This document shows, in pieces, positions 10,356 to 22,276 of a stretch of 64,000 nt of DNA (its first letter is position 1; the number at the start of each line of letters is the position of its first letter). The stretch is from positions 19,273,001-19,337,000 of the forward strand of contig NC_090788.1 of the NCBI RefSeq assembly GCF_040054535.1. Direction: 5' to 3'. The notes under the pieces are model-generated. The model was not told the DNA's origin, ran no database searches, and was given only the letters and a program-made list of their open reading frames with translations. Position numbers and translations under genes: made by a program. The DNA is from Antennarius striatus (taxonomy: Eukaryota; Chordata; Actinopteri; Lophiiformes; Antennariidae).

Positions 10356-13300
10356 ATGAAGGAAGCGAAGATGTCTGCGCCTGTGAGCATAGGAGACTTG
10401 CTCCAGGCAGACACGCAGGAGGACGGCGCCCACCGGGACGACGGGCTGTGTGTCGTTGGGGTGTTCGGGAAGAGCAACATGCAGTCGGGGCTGCCGAAGG
10501 AGTCTCTCATCAACGCGTTGGCGGACAAGAACATCTTCTCGCTGTTCGGCGGGCCGGAGGACGGCGGCGGCGCAGACAGCCACATCCAGGCCTTCTACAA
10601 CCGGGACTCCCAGGTGCTCTACCTGGTGCTGTCGTCCGTGTGCGACAGCCGGCAGCTGCTCCGCGCCTGCCGGGCTCTGAGCGCCGGGACCGGCCACTCC
10701 GACGCCCACGACTTCTGGAAAGGCCTCGACAAGCAGCACTGCCTCCATCTGCTCTATATGTTCTCCGTGTGCCACGTCCTGCTGCTCGTCCACCCGAACC
10801 AGACGTTCGACGTGTCCTACGACCGGCTGTTCCGGGCCCTGGACGCCCTCCGGCAGAAGGTCCTGCCTCTGTTTCGGGCTGCCATCAAAGACTGTCCGGT
10901 GTCCATAGAGTGGAAGGTGAACTGTCGGCCGTGTCCTCCGCGCCTGCTCTTCGTGTTCCAGATGAACGGCTGTCTTAAGGTCTGGTTATTTATTTGCAAC
11001 TAGATTTATAATTATATTTTATATATATATATATAATTTATAATTACTTCTAAGGTTTTGTCAAGTCTAGGTTTATTGTGTCAGTTCTAATTTCTGCAGT
11101 TGTATTTAATCATAATCAGAGGATATGTTTATTTGAATTGCTGATTTATTAGTACATTTTTCAAGTGGGATTAACACCCAACAGTTTGTATTCCACAAAT
11201 GTGAATACTTGCATTTTTTATTATGGGAACAGGAGCATTTAAATGAGTCGTTCTCACTGTTGCTTAGTGGAAGCTCAATGTGTCACAGTAGAAGAGCATT
11301 TTTTTTAAATAATCCGTCTGCCCGGCTATTGTTAGACTGAAACTGTAGCTGGGCTTTATTAGGTTTAACACCATAGCAAACAGAATGTATTGATACGCGA
11401 TCAGAGTGGAGACTTCTTGAAGTCCTGAGTTTTGAGGTGTTGCATCAAGTGCATCTTGTTTTTAAAAAAATATCCTGGAATTTGGGAATTTGTTTCCTGT
11501 TTTTTGGGGGGGGGGTTGTTTTTTGTCCTTAGGTGTGTAAATTGAAGAAAAAAGTTTTAAAAACTGTCTGAAAGGGAGCATGTTTTCTAAATTGTTGACC
11601 TACTTTTTCAAGTAGTAGTCTTTAGCAAGTTGAAGATATCTCGTAAAGTGCATCATATAAGCCTGAGAAGGCACACGTTTGTTTTATAAGTTGTTAATAG
11701 TCGTGTTTGTTTTTCCAAAGGTGTCGGGAAGCATGTCTGAGTCTGGAGGAAACCCTGACAAGCCTAAGAAGCACTCCCCCAGGAGGCGCCTGCAACATGC
11801 CCTGGAGGACCAGATTTATCGCATCTTCCGTAAGAGCAGGGTTCTGACCAACCAGAGCAGCAACTGCTTGTTCACCGTGCCAGCCAACCAAGCCTTCGTC
11901 TACATGGTCCCCACGGTGGAGGAGGACCCAGTGGGTGCCTTGCTCGGTCAGCTGAGGTCTGACTGTATCTTGAAAGAACACGACTCCACCGTCTCCATAT
12001 CGGGGCCCAGACGATATCAGCAGATCCGTCGTGCGGCTCGTCCATCTGGCTTCAGTAGCGACTCGGGCAGCATGTTGGCGGGAGGTCAGCTGACGGACTG
12101 CACCCTGAAGGAGTTCCTGTGGCAGCACATAGAGCTGGTCCTCACAAAGAAGGGCTTTGACGACAGCGTCGGCCGCAATCCACAACCTTCACACTTCGAG
12201 CTGCCGACTTTCTCCAAATGGGTCCAGGTTGCGTCCAGACTTCACCAGTTTCTGATTAGCACCACAGATGAAGAAATGGTCGAGCTGACCGCCAAAGTGC
12301 AAAGTCAGCTGAAGGTTTTAGAAGGTTTTCTCGATGCAGACACAAAGTTTTCTGAGAACAGATGCCAAAAAGCCCTGCCACTGGCTCACAGCGCTTACCA
12401 GTCCAACCTTCCCCATAACTACACCACCACGGTGCACAAGAACCAGCTTGCACAAGCCCTGCGGGTGTACAGCCAGCACGCCAGAGGTGTGGCTTTCCAG
12501 CGTTACGCTCTGCAGCTTCATGAGGACTGCTACAAGTTCTGGAGCAATGGTCACCAACTTTGTGAGGAGCGAAGCCTGTCGGACCAGCACTGTGTTCACA
12601 AGTTCCATCTGCTGCCTCAGCCAGGTACTGAGCTGCGTCAGGGTCGGCCAGGACAAACGTAATGAATGTCATGTACATCATGTATAACACAACAACTGTA
12701 GAAGTATTTCAGTGATTATCAGACAAAGCTGTACCTCACAACTCACTCAGGGTTTAACGCCGCAGAAAAATAACTTCTAAAATATTTGTGTAAATCCTTG
12801 TTTCCGCTCTGACGTTCATTTCTGTTTTTGCATTTATATTACATCAAATATAGTTGAGAGAAAACTAATAACAGATGTGGTGTTGATCCCTTCAGGAGAG
12901 AAACCCGACATGGACCGAAACCCACCCATCCTGACCCACAACAGCAGGGGGCGCTCCACCAGCTCCTGTAACTGCGGCAGGAAGCAGGCTCCACGCGAAG
13001 ATCCATTTGATATTCAGGCGGCCAATTATGACTTCTACCAGGTCAGGACGCCTTCCACACTCAGGAAGGCACAAGAAGCCTTCATTCAACTTTAAGTCAT
13101 TCTAAGACAGTCATTGGTTTATGTGTCACTTAGAAAGAAATGCATAAAGAACATGTTTGTGAACCCTGATGGGAGGTGAAGGAATCGATGGAAGTGTGGC
13201 GTGGATCTGGAAAGGGGAGGAATTTACAATTTTTGTGTAAATGCCCCTTGAACCTGATCATCCTGGGTGGAGGAGGAGGGGGAATTTTTCACTTTTTAAG

Positions 13301-15050
13301 CCTTGTAGAAGACATCTCTGGTGTTTGACTGCTCTCTGTTGTCTCACTGTGATATTCAGGTGTTCATTTAGTTTTATTTCAACACCCGTCCAGTGATGGC
13401 TGGTCAATCTGAGTGTCATCCAGTAAACACAGGACTGAAGTAGAAGCACAGACACAAAGCAAAAGGCTGCAGAGATGAAGTGTTGGAGTGACTGCTATCA
13501 GGCCGCCTGATGCATTACTAGATGCAGTCAAACCAACTGAGGAGACTCTGACCTCTGACCTCTGAAATTTGGTCGTCTTGGTCAGGTGGTCATTTTACAT
13601 AAAAGAGAGACTCGTAATCAAACAGATTGTTTCCAGGTTAAGAAGCTCTAATAATTTTAAATGTACAGAAAACAAAATCATTGACAGTCTCAGCCTGGTG
13701 GGGAGATGGTATAAAGATCAGAGGTTTCATATTCATTACTTATTGTGTTAGCAGTAGAGACGACGTCGCTCATGCCTTGATGTTTCCATCAATAAATCCG
13801 GTGTCTGTCCATCGATCGATGACGGGGATCTTTTCCATCACTCACACACCCAGCATTAACGTCGTCTTTCCCATTCTCACGTTACCGCACATTATTTTCC
13901 GTGTCTGTTTCTCTTCTTGAACAGATGCTGGAGGAGAAATGCTGCGCGAAGCTGGACAGGATTGAGTTTCCGGTGTTCCAGCCCAGCACCCCCGACCCCG
14001 CCCCGGCCAGCGACCAAGCTCAGCGACTCCCGTGCGAGGCCTCGGGGTCTGGTGAAGAGGGGAGGGTGAAGGAGCAAAGCACGGCCCAGAGCCACACCCC
14101 CGGAGACACCAGCCTGAGCCTGGCTCTCAGCCTGGGTCAGTCCACCGACAGCCTGGGCCCCTACGGGGAGGGGGACGGGCCCGAAGCCCAAGTGCCGCAA
14201 AAGAGGCCGAGCCTGGCCGATCGGCAGCCGTCCACCGTGGAGTACCTCCCTGGTATGATGCACTCCGGCTGCCCCAAGGGCCTGCTGCCCAAGTTCTCCA
14301 GCTGGTCGCTGGTCAAACTGGGACCAGCAAAGTCGTACAACTGCCACACTGGTCTGGAGCAGCCGGGCTTCCTACCCGGCTCGTCCTTCCTCCTGCCGTG
14401 GGATTTGGTGATTCGCTCTCGGTCAGAGGAGGACGCAGGACCGTCAGAGGCGTTGGATGGAAGCTCCTCGTGGCCGGCCCCCAATAAGACCCTGGTGGGG
14501 AAGCGGGGAAGCACCGGAGGACTGGGGAGGAGTCGCAGGAGGGACGATATGGCTCGTGTGTTCGTGGGGTTCGAGTATGAAGACAGCAGAGGACGGCGCT
14601 TCATTAGCAGCGGTCCTGACAAAATAGTGAAGGTCCTGGGGCCAGGGGGGGCCAAGGACCCCGCCACCAGGGTGCTAAACACCGACATGCCACTCTACAT
14701 CCTCTCGCCCTCCCAGGGCCGCGGTCTCAAGCCTCATTACGCCCAGCTGGCTCGCCTTTATGTGGTGGTGCCCGACGCGCCGCTGGAGGTTACGCTCAAC
14801 CCACAGGTGAGCAGCTCAAAGTGTTGAAGCACGGTCAAGTCAGCAGTGATAGTTCTAGATTTACACTTTATGAGCTTTATTTATTTAGTTTAGGGTCCAT
14901 AAGGTCTCACGTTATGTTCCCAATGTAAATACGACCACTGACATAAAATATTACATCAATAATAAAGAAGAAACGGTCACAAATAAAGGTATTTTATCTT
15001 GATTTGCAGGAATCGGTGTGTTTTCGACACCAACGTGTTGTTAATCCTCA

Positions 15051-15108
<58 letters not shown>

Positions 15109-15327
15109 TGTGTTCAGGTGCAGCCCGGTCCTCCTCCCTGCCCACTTTTCCACCCAGAACAAATGGATTTGGTGTTGCCGTCTGACGGTCTCTGGGTCCT
15201 GCGCTTCCCGTTCTCCTACGCCACAGATCGCGGCCCCTGTTACCCCCCCAAAGAGAACCAACCGCTCAGCAACTACAAAGTACTGCGAGGTGTCTTGAAG
15301 GCCACCACTGCTAACCCCCCGCAGTGA
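10356..15327 (+). CDS. smg8: SMG8, nonsense-mediated decay factor (SMG1 kinase regulator)
   Basis: Five coding exons: 10356-10979, 11721-12624, 12896-13041, 13925-14806 and 15118-15327. Phases are continuous and predict 921 residues (human about 991). In established biology SMG8 pairs with SMG9 and, through its C-terminal part, restrains SMG1, the PI3K-like kinase that phosphorylates UPF1. Near-identical blocks with human include NCRPCPPRLLF, KHSPRRRLQHALEDQIYRIF, DDSVGRNPQPSHFELP, ENRCQKALP, NCGRKQAPR, the STVEYLPGM block and PHYAQL. The N-terminal G-like domain begins LCVVGVFGKS. Two in-frame ATGs (10356 and 10371) could serve as start. The exon 1 donor is GTCTGG, a weak form. A (GT)n array abuts the last acceptor. 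Confidence 0.97.
15053..15107 (+). repeat. (GT)n microsatellite next to the last smg8 acceptor
   Basis: About 27 GT units end 8 bases before the AG of the exon 5 acceptor and take the place of a polypyrimidine tract. Confidence 0.95.
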
Positions 15328-16029
15328 GGTGACCTTCAGCATCCCGGACCTCGCTGCAGTCATTTTCCTCATGAAGGAGGCTGACAACAGTCCGTCTGTG
15401 GGACGATGGCCTCAACTCATGACACCGATGTTTACAACCAATGACAACCACTTCTATTTCCTCCAGACCCCCCCACCCCTTCACTTTCCAGACACCAGAT
15501 TGTGGGGAGCTGCTCGCTCTATTCATATATGTGGCTAAAACAACTAGAACATCTCCCCCCGTGTCACGCTGTCATTGTCCAGCTATGCGAGGTTGAGAAA
15601 ACCAGCGGGATACGTTACAACACTGAGAATGTCTGTTTTTTTCCATTTAAGTTTGCCTGAATAGTTACTGATAATTAAGCTGATGTCATGAGTTTTCTGC
15701 AACAAATCACTTAAAAGTTGCCCCATTCATTTCATGCACGCTGTTTTTGGCTATACGTTAGATTATTTGTTTCCAGAAGTGGGGATTGGCTCAAACATGC
15801 ATAATGCTTCACAGTAAAAACACATCTGTAATAATGTGTAAGATATGTACAGTAATCATAAAATTAAATAGTTCATAAAATAATAAATAGAATAATCGTA
15901 AAATTATGATTATAAAATGTGGCTTGAAATGTCAGAAAAATGTTAATAACAAGACTAAATATTGTTATAAACATGTAAATACATACATGTGTGTGTCATG
16001 TAAAGTCATGTATGAATAAATGCTGAAGA

Positions 16030-16330
16030 AATATATTTTTGCATCCCGCTTCAAAGCGGTGACGTATTGCGATTGTCAGTGTTGTGTCCGTCCGTTCGTA
16101 TGTCCACCTTCGCAACCGTTGCAGATAGAACGATGAAACAAAAAGCGTATTACTCAGGCAGCAAAGGGGATGAAAATGAGATGATGACCTCCGGAAAACT
16201 AGGTCAAGGTCAAACATCAACTTTTGCACACTCAGGAACCAGATAGAAAGACGAGGGAGAAGGCCAGCGTGTGTAAGACCGTAGATCAAGCTAGTGCTTT
16301 GCTCTACGACACTAGGTCAGCGCAAGAAAG
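16030..16330. repeat. Interspersed repeat with DR0 motif, copy 2
   Basis: Begins CGCTTCAAAGCGGTGACGTA and shares ACTAGGTCAAGGTCAAA, CACTCAGGAACC and GAAAGACGAGGGA with copy 1. The DR0 motif is at 16201-16212. Confidence 0.6.
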
Positions 16331-16380
16331 GACTCGAACCCGGGACCTGTTAGCTGTGAGGTGGCGCCTCTACCCAGCCT
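16310..16380 (-). repeat. tRNA-derived SINE fragment
   Basis: On the minus strand GGTTCGAGTCC is a tRNA B-box preceded by an A-box-like TGGGTAGAGGCG. This is a SINE head rather than a functional tRNA, since no cloverleaf is preserved. Confidence 0.5.
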
Positions 16381-17280
16381 GATGAACAACAATAAGAAGG
16401 CTGTCGGTGACGTCAGGCTCAGCACACAGGAATGTGGGTAATGACAGTCGGGTTAATGATAAAGCTCCTGACTCTTATTGTAGGTCATGTGGTCCAAACA
16501 CCCATCAGGACTTAAAGAAACATCCCGCACATTATAAAACACTTCAGCCTCTATCAGAGCCTGAACGCAACACGTTTCATTCACCTGCTTTGAACGCCTC
16601 ACGACCACTTCAGCTGCCAGCCTTCATCAGCCTCATCATCATCATCACCACGCTTAAAACTCATCATCAGACGCATCATTTCCAGTCCTTTTAGTGATTA
16701 GCCGTCTATCTGGTCTACTTGACCTGAAGGTCACCTCAACAACTGTCCTTTCAGTGTTGGAACTTCAACTCTTCAGCTTCCTGCCATCTTTTAGACTAAT
16801 TAATAAATGTCTTCCTTCTTTTTTTTACTACCACATTGACGGCTTTCAGTCTTTCCCATCTCTGCTGTCACACAAAGAATTTCCAGATCAGGACAACACA
16901 AACTGTTTCACATTGAAATAGGAAATGATCTCTTCCCAGTATTCATCTCCAGTTACAGATCAGAATTCAGTGACTTCACTGTTTATTTACGATGTCGTGA
17001 AGTTGTGTTGCCCTTCATAGCAGTCGTCTGGGTGCATGTGTAAAACAACAACACCGACAGAAGGAGCGTGAATGGGTGGGGCTGGGCTGAGTAGAAGCCA
17101 ACCCACAGGTGTGTTACCGTTTACGGCTCGACGTTGTCTTTCATTTCTCCTCAGCCCTCGATGAGACTGTGCCAAAGTTCAGAGCTCAAAATCAGAACAA
17201 AACGAGTAAGAAGACACGAGCTGGATGATCCCTGGAAGCGTCGAGTTACGGGTGGACTGACCCTGAGAAAGTGAGGACCA

Positions 17281-17345
17281 ACACCTGAGACCATTCCACA
17301 CCTGAAACCGTTCCACACCTGAAACCGTTCCACACCTGAGACCAG
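17281..17345. repeat. Three-copy 17-bp tandem repeat
   Basis: The unit ACACCTGAAACCGTTCC occurs twice exactly, once with GAGACCATTCC in place of GAAACCGTTCC, and then as a partial fourth unit. It lies about 750 bases upstream of the kcnj15 coding exon. Confidence 0.85.
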
Positions 17346-17479
17346 GCAGAGGAGCGGGGTGTGAGTATGAAGCACTGATTTATCAGGAATCAATGATTAA
17401 TTAAAGGAACATTCAGTCCTGAAACAGTTTACTGCCAAGTTAACCTTCAAGCTTGGTCGTTGTGTAAGAGATGGTCTTT

Positions 17480-17815
17480 GATTAGATAGATAGATAGATA
17501 GATTATTAATCCGAGAGGAAATTGTACTAAACAGATTAGACATGCAGTCTGTTATGGGTTTTATTTTACATATTATATTTTATCTGTTTTAGATTATTCT
17601 ATATTATTATTAATCACGGATAAACTTAAACCTTTTTTATTCACACAATAAATAATGTAATGTAAATTGTAAAAAATGTGTTTATTATTCCTTATTCATT
17701 ATTCCTTATTGCTTCTCTTCCACCTTTTAATGCACCGACACCGCGTCAAGTTCCCCGTGTGCTAAACTTCACTGTACCTGGAAATAAACTATTTTCTGAT
17801 TCTGATTCTGAATGG
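17480..17815. repeat. Retroelement-like 3' end remnant
   Basis: A (GATA)n run, TTATTAATCCGAGAGGAAAT, and a terminal AATAAACTATTTTCTGATTC with repeated CTGATT units resemble 3' ends of fish non-LTR elements. No coding part remains. Confidence 0.4.
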
Positions 17816-18100
17816 TCATAAATAAAAGCTGAGGTACTAGTACTTTATTGAAGTTTCAATATTCTATTTGAGAAAACATTTAAACATTATATTGATCATT
17901 ATTTTGCCATCCATCCATTTTGACAGCCACTGCAACCAGGTCTTAAAACCAGCGTTTTCTCTTTCAGTAGTGCTTCTCATTCATTAGTACAGTAATCTTT
18001 AAATGATGACATGATGACGACATATTGATCTTGTCTGTTTTGTCAGTCCTTCGTTGGCGTTGTCGAACTCAAACACCGGACTGAACTGGCTCAGATCATT

Positions 18101-19120
18101 ATGGTCACCAACAAGACTGAGGTCCAGCGGAGGATCGTGTCCAAGGACGGCCACAACAACGTGCGTATCGACAACGTGGAGGGCATGGTCAAGCTGTACC
18201 TGCACGACATCTGGACCACGGTGGTGGACATGAAGTGGCGCTACAAACTCACTCTGTTCGCCTCCACCTTCGTCATGACCTGGTTCATCTTCGGGGTCAT
18301 CTTTTACTTCATCGGCATGGGCAACGGGGACTTGGAGTCCGGCCTGAGTTCCAACCACACCCCCTGTGTGATGAACGTGGAGACCCTCACCGGAGCCTTC
18401 CTGTTCTCCCTGGAGTCTCAAACCACCATCGGGTATGGTTTCCGCTACATCTCAGAGGAGTGTCCTCTGGCTATCTTCACCCTGGTGGCTCAGCTCGTCA
18501 TCACCGGCCTGGCTGAGATCTTCGTTACCGGGGCGTTTCTAGCCAAACTGGCTCGGCCCAAGAAGCGAGCGGAGACCATCAAGTTCAGCCAGTCGGCGGT
18601 GATCTGCAGGCACCAGGGCCGACTGGTCCTGATGGTGAGAGTGGCCAACATGAGGAAGAGCCTCCTGATCCAGTGTCAGCTCTCAGGGAAGCTGCTCCAC
18701 TCCAATGTGACAGAGGAGGGCGAAAAGACTCAAGTCCACCAGAGCTCCGTGGATTTCTACATGGACTCCAGCGGCGAGTGTCCGTTCCTCATCCTCCCGC
18801 TCACCTTCTACCACGTTCTGGATGATCGCAGCCCGTTGGCGGGACTCAACGCTAAAAACCTCCTCACGCGTGACTTCGAGCTGCTCGTTACGCTCAACGC
18901 CACCATGGAGTCGACGGCCGCCACGTGCCAGAGTCGCACCTCATACGTTCCGCAGGAGATCCTCTGGGGTTACGAGTTCAAACCGGTGCTATTCAGCACC
19001 ACCGGGGGGCGCTATGTGGCTGATTTCAACTTTTTTGATAAGGTACAGGTGAGCAACGATGCAGCGTTCCTCAGTAACAACACAGAGAAGTTAAAGCTGG
19101 AGGAGGAGTATAAGAAGTAA
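18101..19120 (+). CDS. kcnj15: Kir4.2 inward-rectifier potassium channel
   Basis: A single coding exon of 339 codons, as is usual for KCNJ genes. An acceptor (TTTTGTCAG at about 18046) just upstream implies spliced 5' untranslated exons. The protein has M1 at about residues 49-72, the pore with TIGYGFR (GYG 111-113), M2 at about 125-150, the rectification glutamate in AEIFVTG (E139), conserved extracellular cysteines C89 and C121, and a cytoplasmic IRK domain with [11 protein letters not shown] and [11 protein letters not shown]. The N-terminal half ([23 protein letters not shown]) matches KCNJ15 better than KCNJ10, and synteny with vps26c/ttc3 supports this. It ends at LEEEYKK and lacks the about 20-residue tail with the SNV PDZ ligand of mammalian Kir4.2. 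It forms a tetrameric plasma-membrane K+ channel. Confidence 0.93.
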   Translation: MVTNKTEVQRRIVSKDGHNNVRIDNVEGMVKLYLHDIWTTVVDMKWRYKLTLFASTFVMTWFIFGVIFYFIGMGNGDLESGLSSNHTPCVMNVETLTGAFLFSLESQTTIGYGFRYISEECPLAIFTLVAQLVITGLAEIFVTGAFLAKLARPKKRAETIKFSQSAVICRHQGRLVLMVRVANMRKSLLIQCQLSGKLLHSNVTEEGEKTQVHQSSVDFYMDSSGECPFLILPLTFYHVLDDRSPLAGLNAKNLLTRDFELLVTLNATMESTAATCQSRTSYVPQEILWGYEFKPVLFSTTGGRYVADFNFFDKVQVSNDAAFLSNNTEKLKLEEEYKK

Positions 19121-19698
19121 CAGAGGAAGCATCACTTTATGTTGTGTCTGATGGGTCAGCCTGGACTGTTGTTGAGTCTGGAAATCCACTCCAAATGTTT
19201 ATTGTCTTAAGTGATTTTAGTACAATTCTCTCAAAGAAGTCCTAAAATTTTCCAGCAGAATTGATAATGAGACATAACCTGCATGTTATCACTCAGTTTA
19301 TTCAATATCACATTGGTATATATTTTTCCAGTTTAAAAAATGCATTTTTAAAATGTTTTTATTGAGTACTGTATGTTAAAATCTCTTTGTTGCTGGTTAA
19401 AATATATCAGACTGTGTTTCACTACAAGTTTTTAGTTTCACCAACTGTCAAATATTTCCAAGGGTTTTTGAGAATTAATTATTTTGAAGCTACAGTTATA
19501 TTAGCTTATAGCTTATAGAAACCCACACAATGGTTCTATTTGTGTTGTGAGTTAAACAAGCATCAATCTAATATAAAAATATTTCTGACTAAATGGAACG
19601 TTGGATTTTCAGAAACTTTTAATATTTCTGCTCGCTTATAATTTCCACTTAGATAATTTAAGTTGCAACCAAGGTGTTAATTAGCACCAACCCTGATC

Positions 19699-19704
19699 AA
19701 TAAA
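19699..19704 (+). terminator. Candidate kcnj15 polyadenylation signal
   Basis: AATAAA lies about 580 bases after the kcnj15 stop codon. It is the first canonical hexamer downstream, but usage is not shown by sequence alone. Confidence 0.35.
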
Positions 19705-20980
19705 ACACCTTTTAATTAAATCTGTGTGGTAAATGATGTGAAACCTTTGTTATAACAGGAAAACAACCTTTTAAATATGTTGGGTTTAGTTCTCAGGATG
19801 AAGAAAAACAAACTCTCTAAAGATTAATATAATTGCTGAAGTGAATTAATGTTTGTTCATTTGATAAAAACAAAATTAATGTTCCATAACCTCTTTTGAA
19901 AACAGAAACTGGATATATTCCAGTTTCTGTTTCCATACCCTGGGGTTGGCTCCAGTTCTCATAGAGAATGGACGACGGGATGAATGGATGAATGGTGAAG
20001 TCATTTAAAGGACAAAACTGGTTCTTCCACCAGCTCCCCTGTCGTTGGTCTCCAGTTTTTGTTGTGGCAACAACACAGAGCAGCCAGTAGCTCCAACCAT
20101 GGGCGTGTGGATCAGAGAGGAATGACCTCTAGTCCAGAGCAGATGATTGTTGACCGTCAGACACAAACAGGTTTTAATCACCTGGAATAAACTTCCAGCC
20201 CATAATAAGAAATACCCATACAATATAACAGAATGTGAATCACTGCTTGGTATAATGTGAGGAGAACAGACATGCAGATGTTGGATGGGGATGGAGAAGG
20301 TTATATGATCACACTCAACTGTTGGATTGTCTTGGGTAAGAAGTCATCAGTGGATTCTGATGGGTTTATGAAAGGAGGATCGTCGACCGAGAATGAGTCG
20401 ATTATGTTTCAAAGTAGTTCTGGATGCAGACACAAAATCTGAATAACCCCAGTTTCTGTCACTTTTGCGAGATACTACATGTCTAGAAGTCTTTTAAATA
20501 CCATGAAAATAAGAACAATGATATTCAAATGTTCAAAATAAAAAAAATACATAAGGTTGAACAACATAATTTTCTACCTGTTATATCCAGATGATTATTT
20601 AGATTTTTTTGATTTGAACAGGAATATTGAGAAGGACTGCCGCAGCATCAGTGTCAAATCAACACAGTTCATAAAGATTGGATTTCATGTATGCGTGAAA
20701 GGTGAAAGAAGCTGAGTTCAGACTGGATCCAGATGCCCATTATTCCGGGAAATAATTTTGCTGATAATCAACAGTGATCACAAATAATTAGATAAAGACC
20801 TTTATTGTCCCAGGTCTTTTTAGGTGGTCCAGTATTTTTTTACTTTTCACGTATTTAGAAAGTACAGGGATGTGGAGGGATGTCTAGTTTGAGATAGTGG
20901 CGACCCATTCATTTTGAACCATTTAGGCCGGAGGACTTTTGGAGGAACACACGCCGAAGTTTTATTTTATTCTGAAGGAC
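19705..20980. other. kcnj15-vps26c intergenic region
   Basis: No gene was found. A fragment of the teleost SINE-like repeat (GGGGTTGGCTCCAGTTCTCA) sits at about 19925-20000. The remainder shows no recognisable feature. Confidence 0.5.
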
Positions 20981-20984
20981 CTAA

Positions 20985-21040
20985 ACCGGAAGTCATCTTA
21001 TTTACTACCCCTGCGGAAAACGGAGCACGGTAACCGGATG
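20985..21040 (+). promoter_or_regulatory. vps26c: vps26c proximal promoter with ETS-like sites
   Basis: ACCGGAAGT (20985-20993) and ACCGGATG (21033-21040) lie 85-140 bases upstream of the start codon in a TATA-less context. Confidence 0.35.
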
Positions 21041-21123
21041 TAGACGAAAACATTTCATTTCTTATTTGTTTTAATGACGACAGTCTTTAGTCAATTCGTT
21101 AAATGTTAGTCTGAAGGTCAGAA

Positions 21124-21617
21124 ATGAGCGTCACGTTAGATATAAGACTAAAAAGAGCTAATAAAGTTTACCATGAAGGGGTAAGTACGTAATGACAGTC
21201 AGCTGACGAGCTGACTGCTAAGCTAACCCATCTATCTGTGTTTGACTACAAATGTCTGGTAATGGTGGAGTTCATGAAGACATCAGTCAGCTGATGAGCG
21301 GAGAGTCATGCTGTCACCGTAACGCTGTCTGAAGGGGAAGGACAAACTGGTTCATGTGTTGTTTTCTCTTGTGCCTGTTTAGTGTTGCTATTGGTCAAAG
21401 ATGCCATTAAAAGTTAGTAAGGAATAAAAAAAAATTTTTCTTTCGAAGAGCATAAACTCACTAAGTAAATTTGTGAATAAATCCAATGTCATGTTTTAAA
21501 ATCCTTTGAGTGTACTTTAGTGGAAATACAGTCAAGGTTCCTCATCGGGTCCCAGCATGCATCCACCAAAGCCCAGGTGGCTGCAGCAGCTCCCACTGCA
21601 TCAGGTCCTTAGTGGTG

Positions 21618-21666
<49 letters not shown>

Positions 21667-22236
21667 TATGTGTGTGTGTAGGAAACGGTGGCTGGGGTCA
21701 TCCAGCTGGTGTGTAAGGAGGCGCTGCAGCATCAATGCATCTCCCTGAACATGGAGGGTCTGGTCAACCTGCAGCTGAGCTCCAAGAGTGTCGGTGTCTT
21801 CGAGGCGTTCTACAACTCTGTCAAGGTGAGCAGTGACCTGTTAACGTGTTGTTCAGAGGGTCTGTATAAAAATGCATTCTTCCCTAGGGATTAAATCGAG
21901 CGTCACAGAAACATCAGCCCGTCCTGAAATTGTATTTTGTGAAGAAAACAAGATATTTGTTTTGGTCTATAGAGAAAATGAACATTTATTCACCATGAAA
22001 ATAAAATGAAACACAATGAGAGAAGTGTTAATGGACTAGAGTGACTTTCTGTCTTGTTGCAGCCCATCTCACTGATCAGCTGTAACATCGAGGTGGCCAA
22101 AGCCGGAAAAGTCCCCGCAGGGAAGACCGAGATTCCCTTTGAATTCCCTCTGACCGCCAAAGGCAACAAGGTTCTGTACGAGACCTACCACGGAGTGTTC
22201 GTCAACATTCAGGTGAGCCAGCCTCATATCAGCACG

Positions 22237-22276
<40 letters not shown>

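Larger units (their letters stand above)
15328..18046. other. smg8-kcnj15 intergenic region
   Basis: No coding exon is recognised apart from repeats listed separately. A strong acceptor (TTTCTCCTCAG near 17153) followed by a GTGAGG donor near 17269 could bound an untranslated kcnj15 exon. This is weak evidence. Confidence 0.4.

Noticed and set aside
10338-10793. Antisense and alternate-frame open frames over smg8 exon 1
   Set aside because: They are GC-rich shadows of the well-conserved smg8 coding exon.
13892-14688. Minus-strand open frames over smg8 exon 4
   Set aside because: Shadow frames of a coding exon whose sense translation matches SMG8 throughout.
15053-15107. CRISPR-like or other structured repeat array among the tandem repeats
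   Set aside because: All tandem arrays are simple sequence without unique spacers, and the genome is vertebrate.
16310-16380. A functional tRNA gene
   Set aside because: Only A/B-box-like segments are present and the arms do not fold into a cloverleaf. It fits a tRNA-derived SINE.
18235-18516. Second plus-strand frame inside kcnj15
   Set aside because: Shadow frame; the Kir frame is unequivocal.
18101-19120. Assignment of the channel as kcnj10 (Kir4.1)
   Set aside because: The [12 protein letters not shown] stretch matches Kir4.1, but the N-terminal and M1 sequence and the vps26c/ttc3 neighbourhood favour kcnj15.
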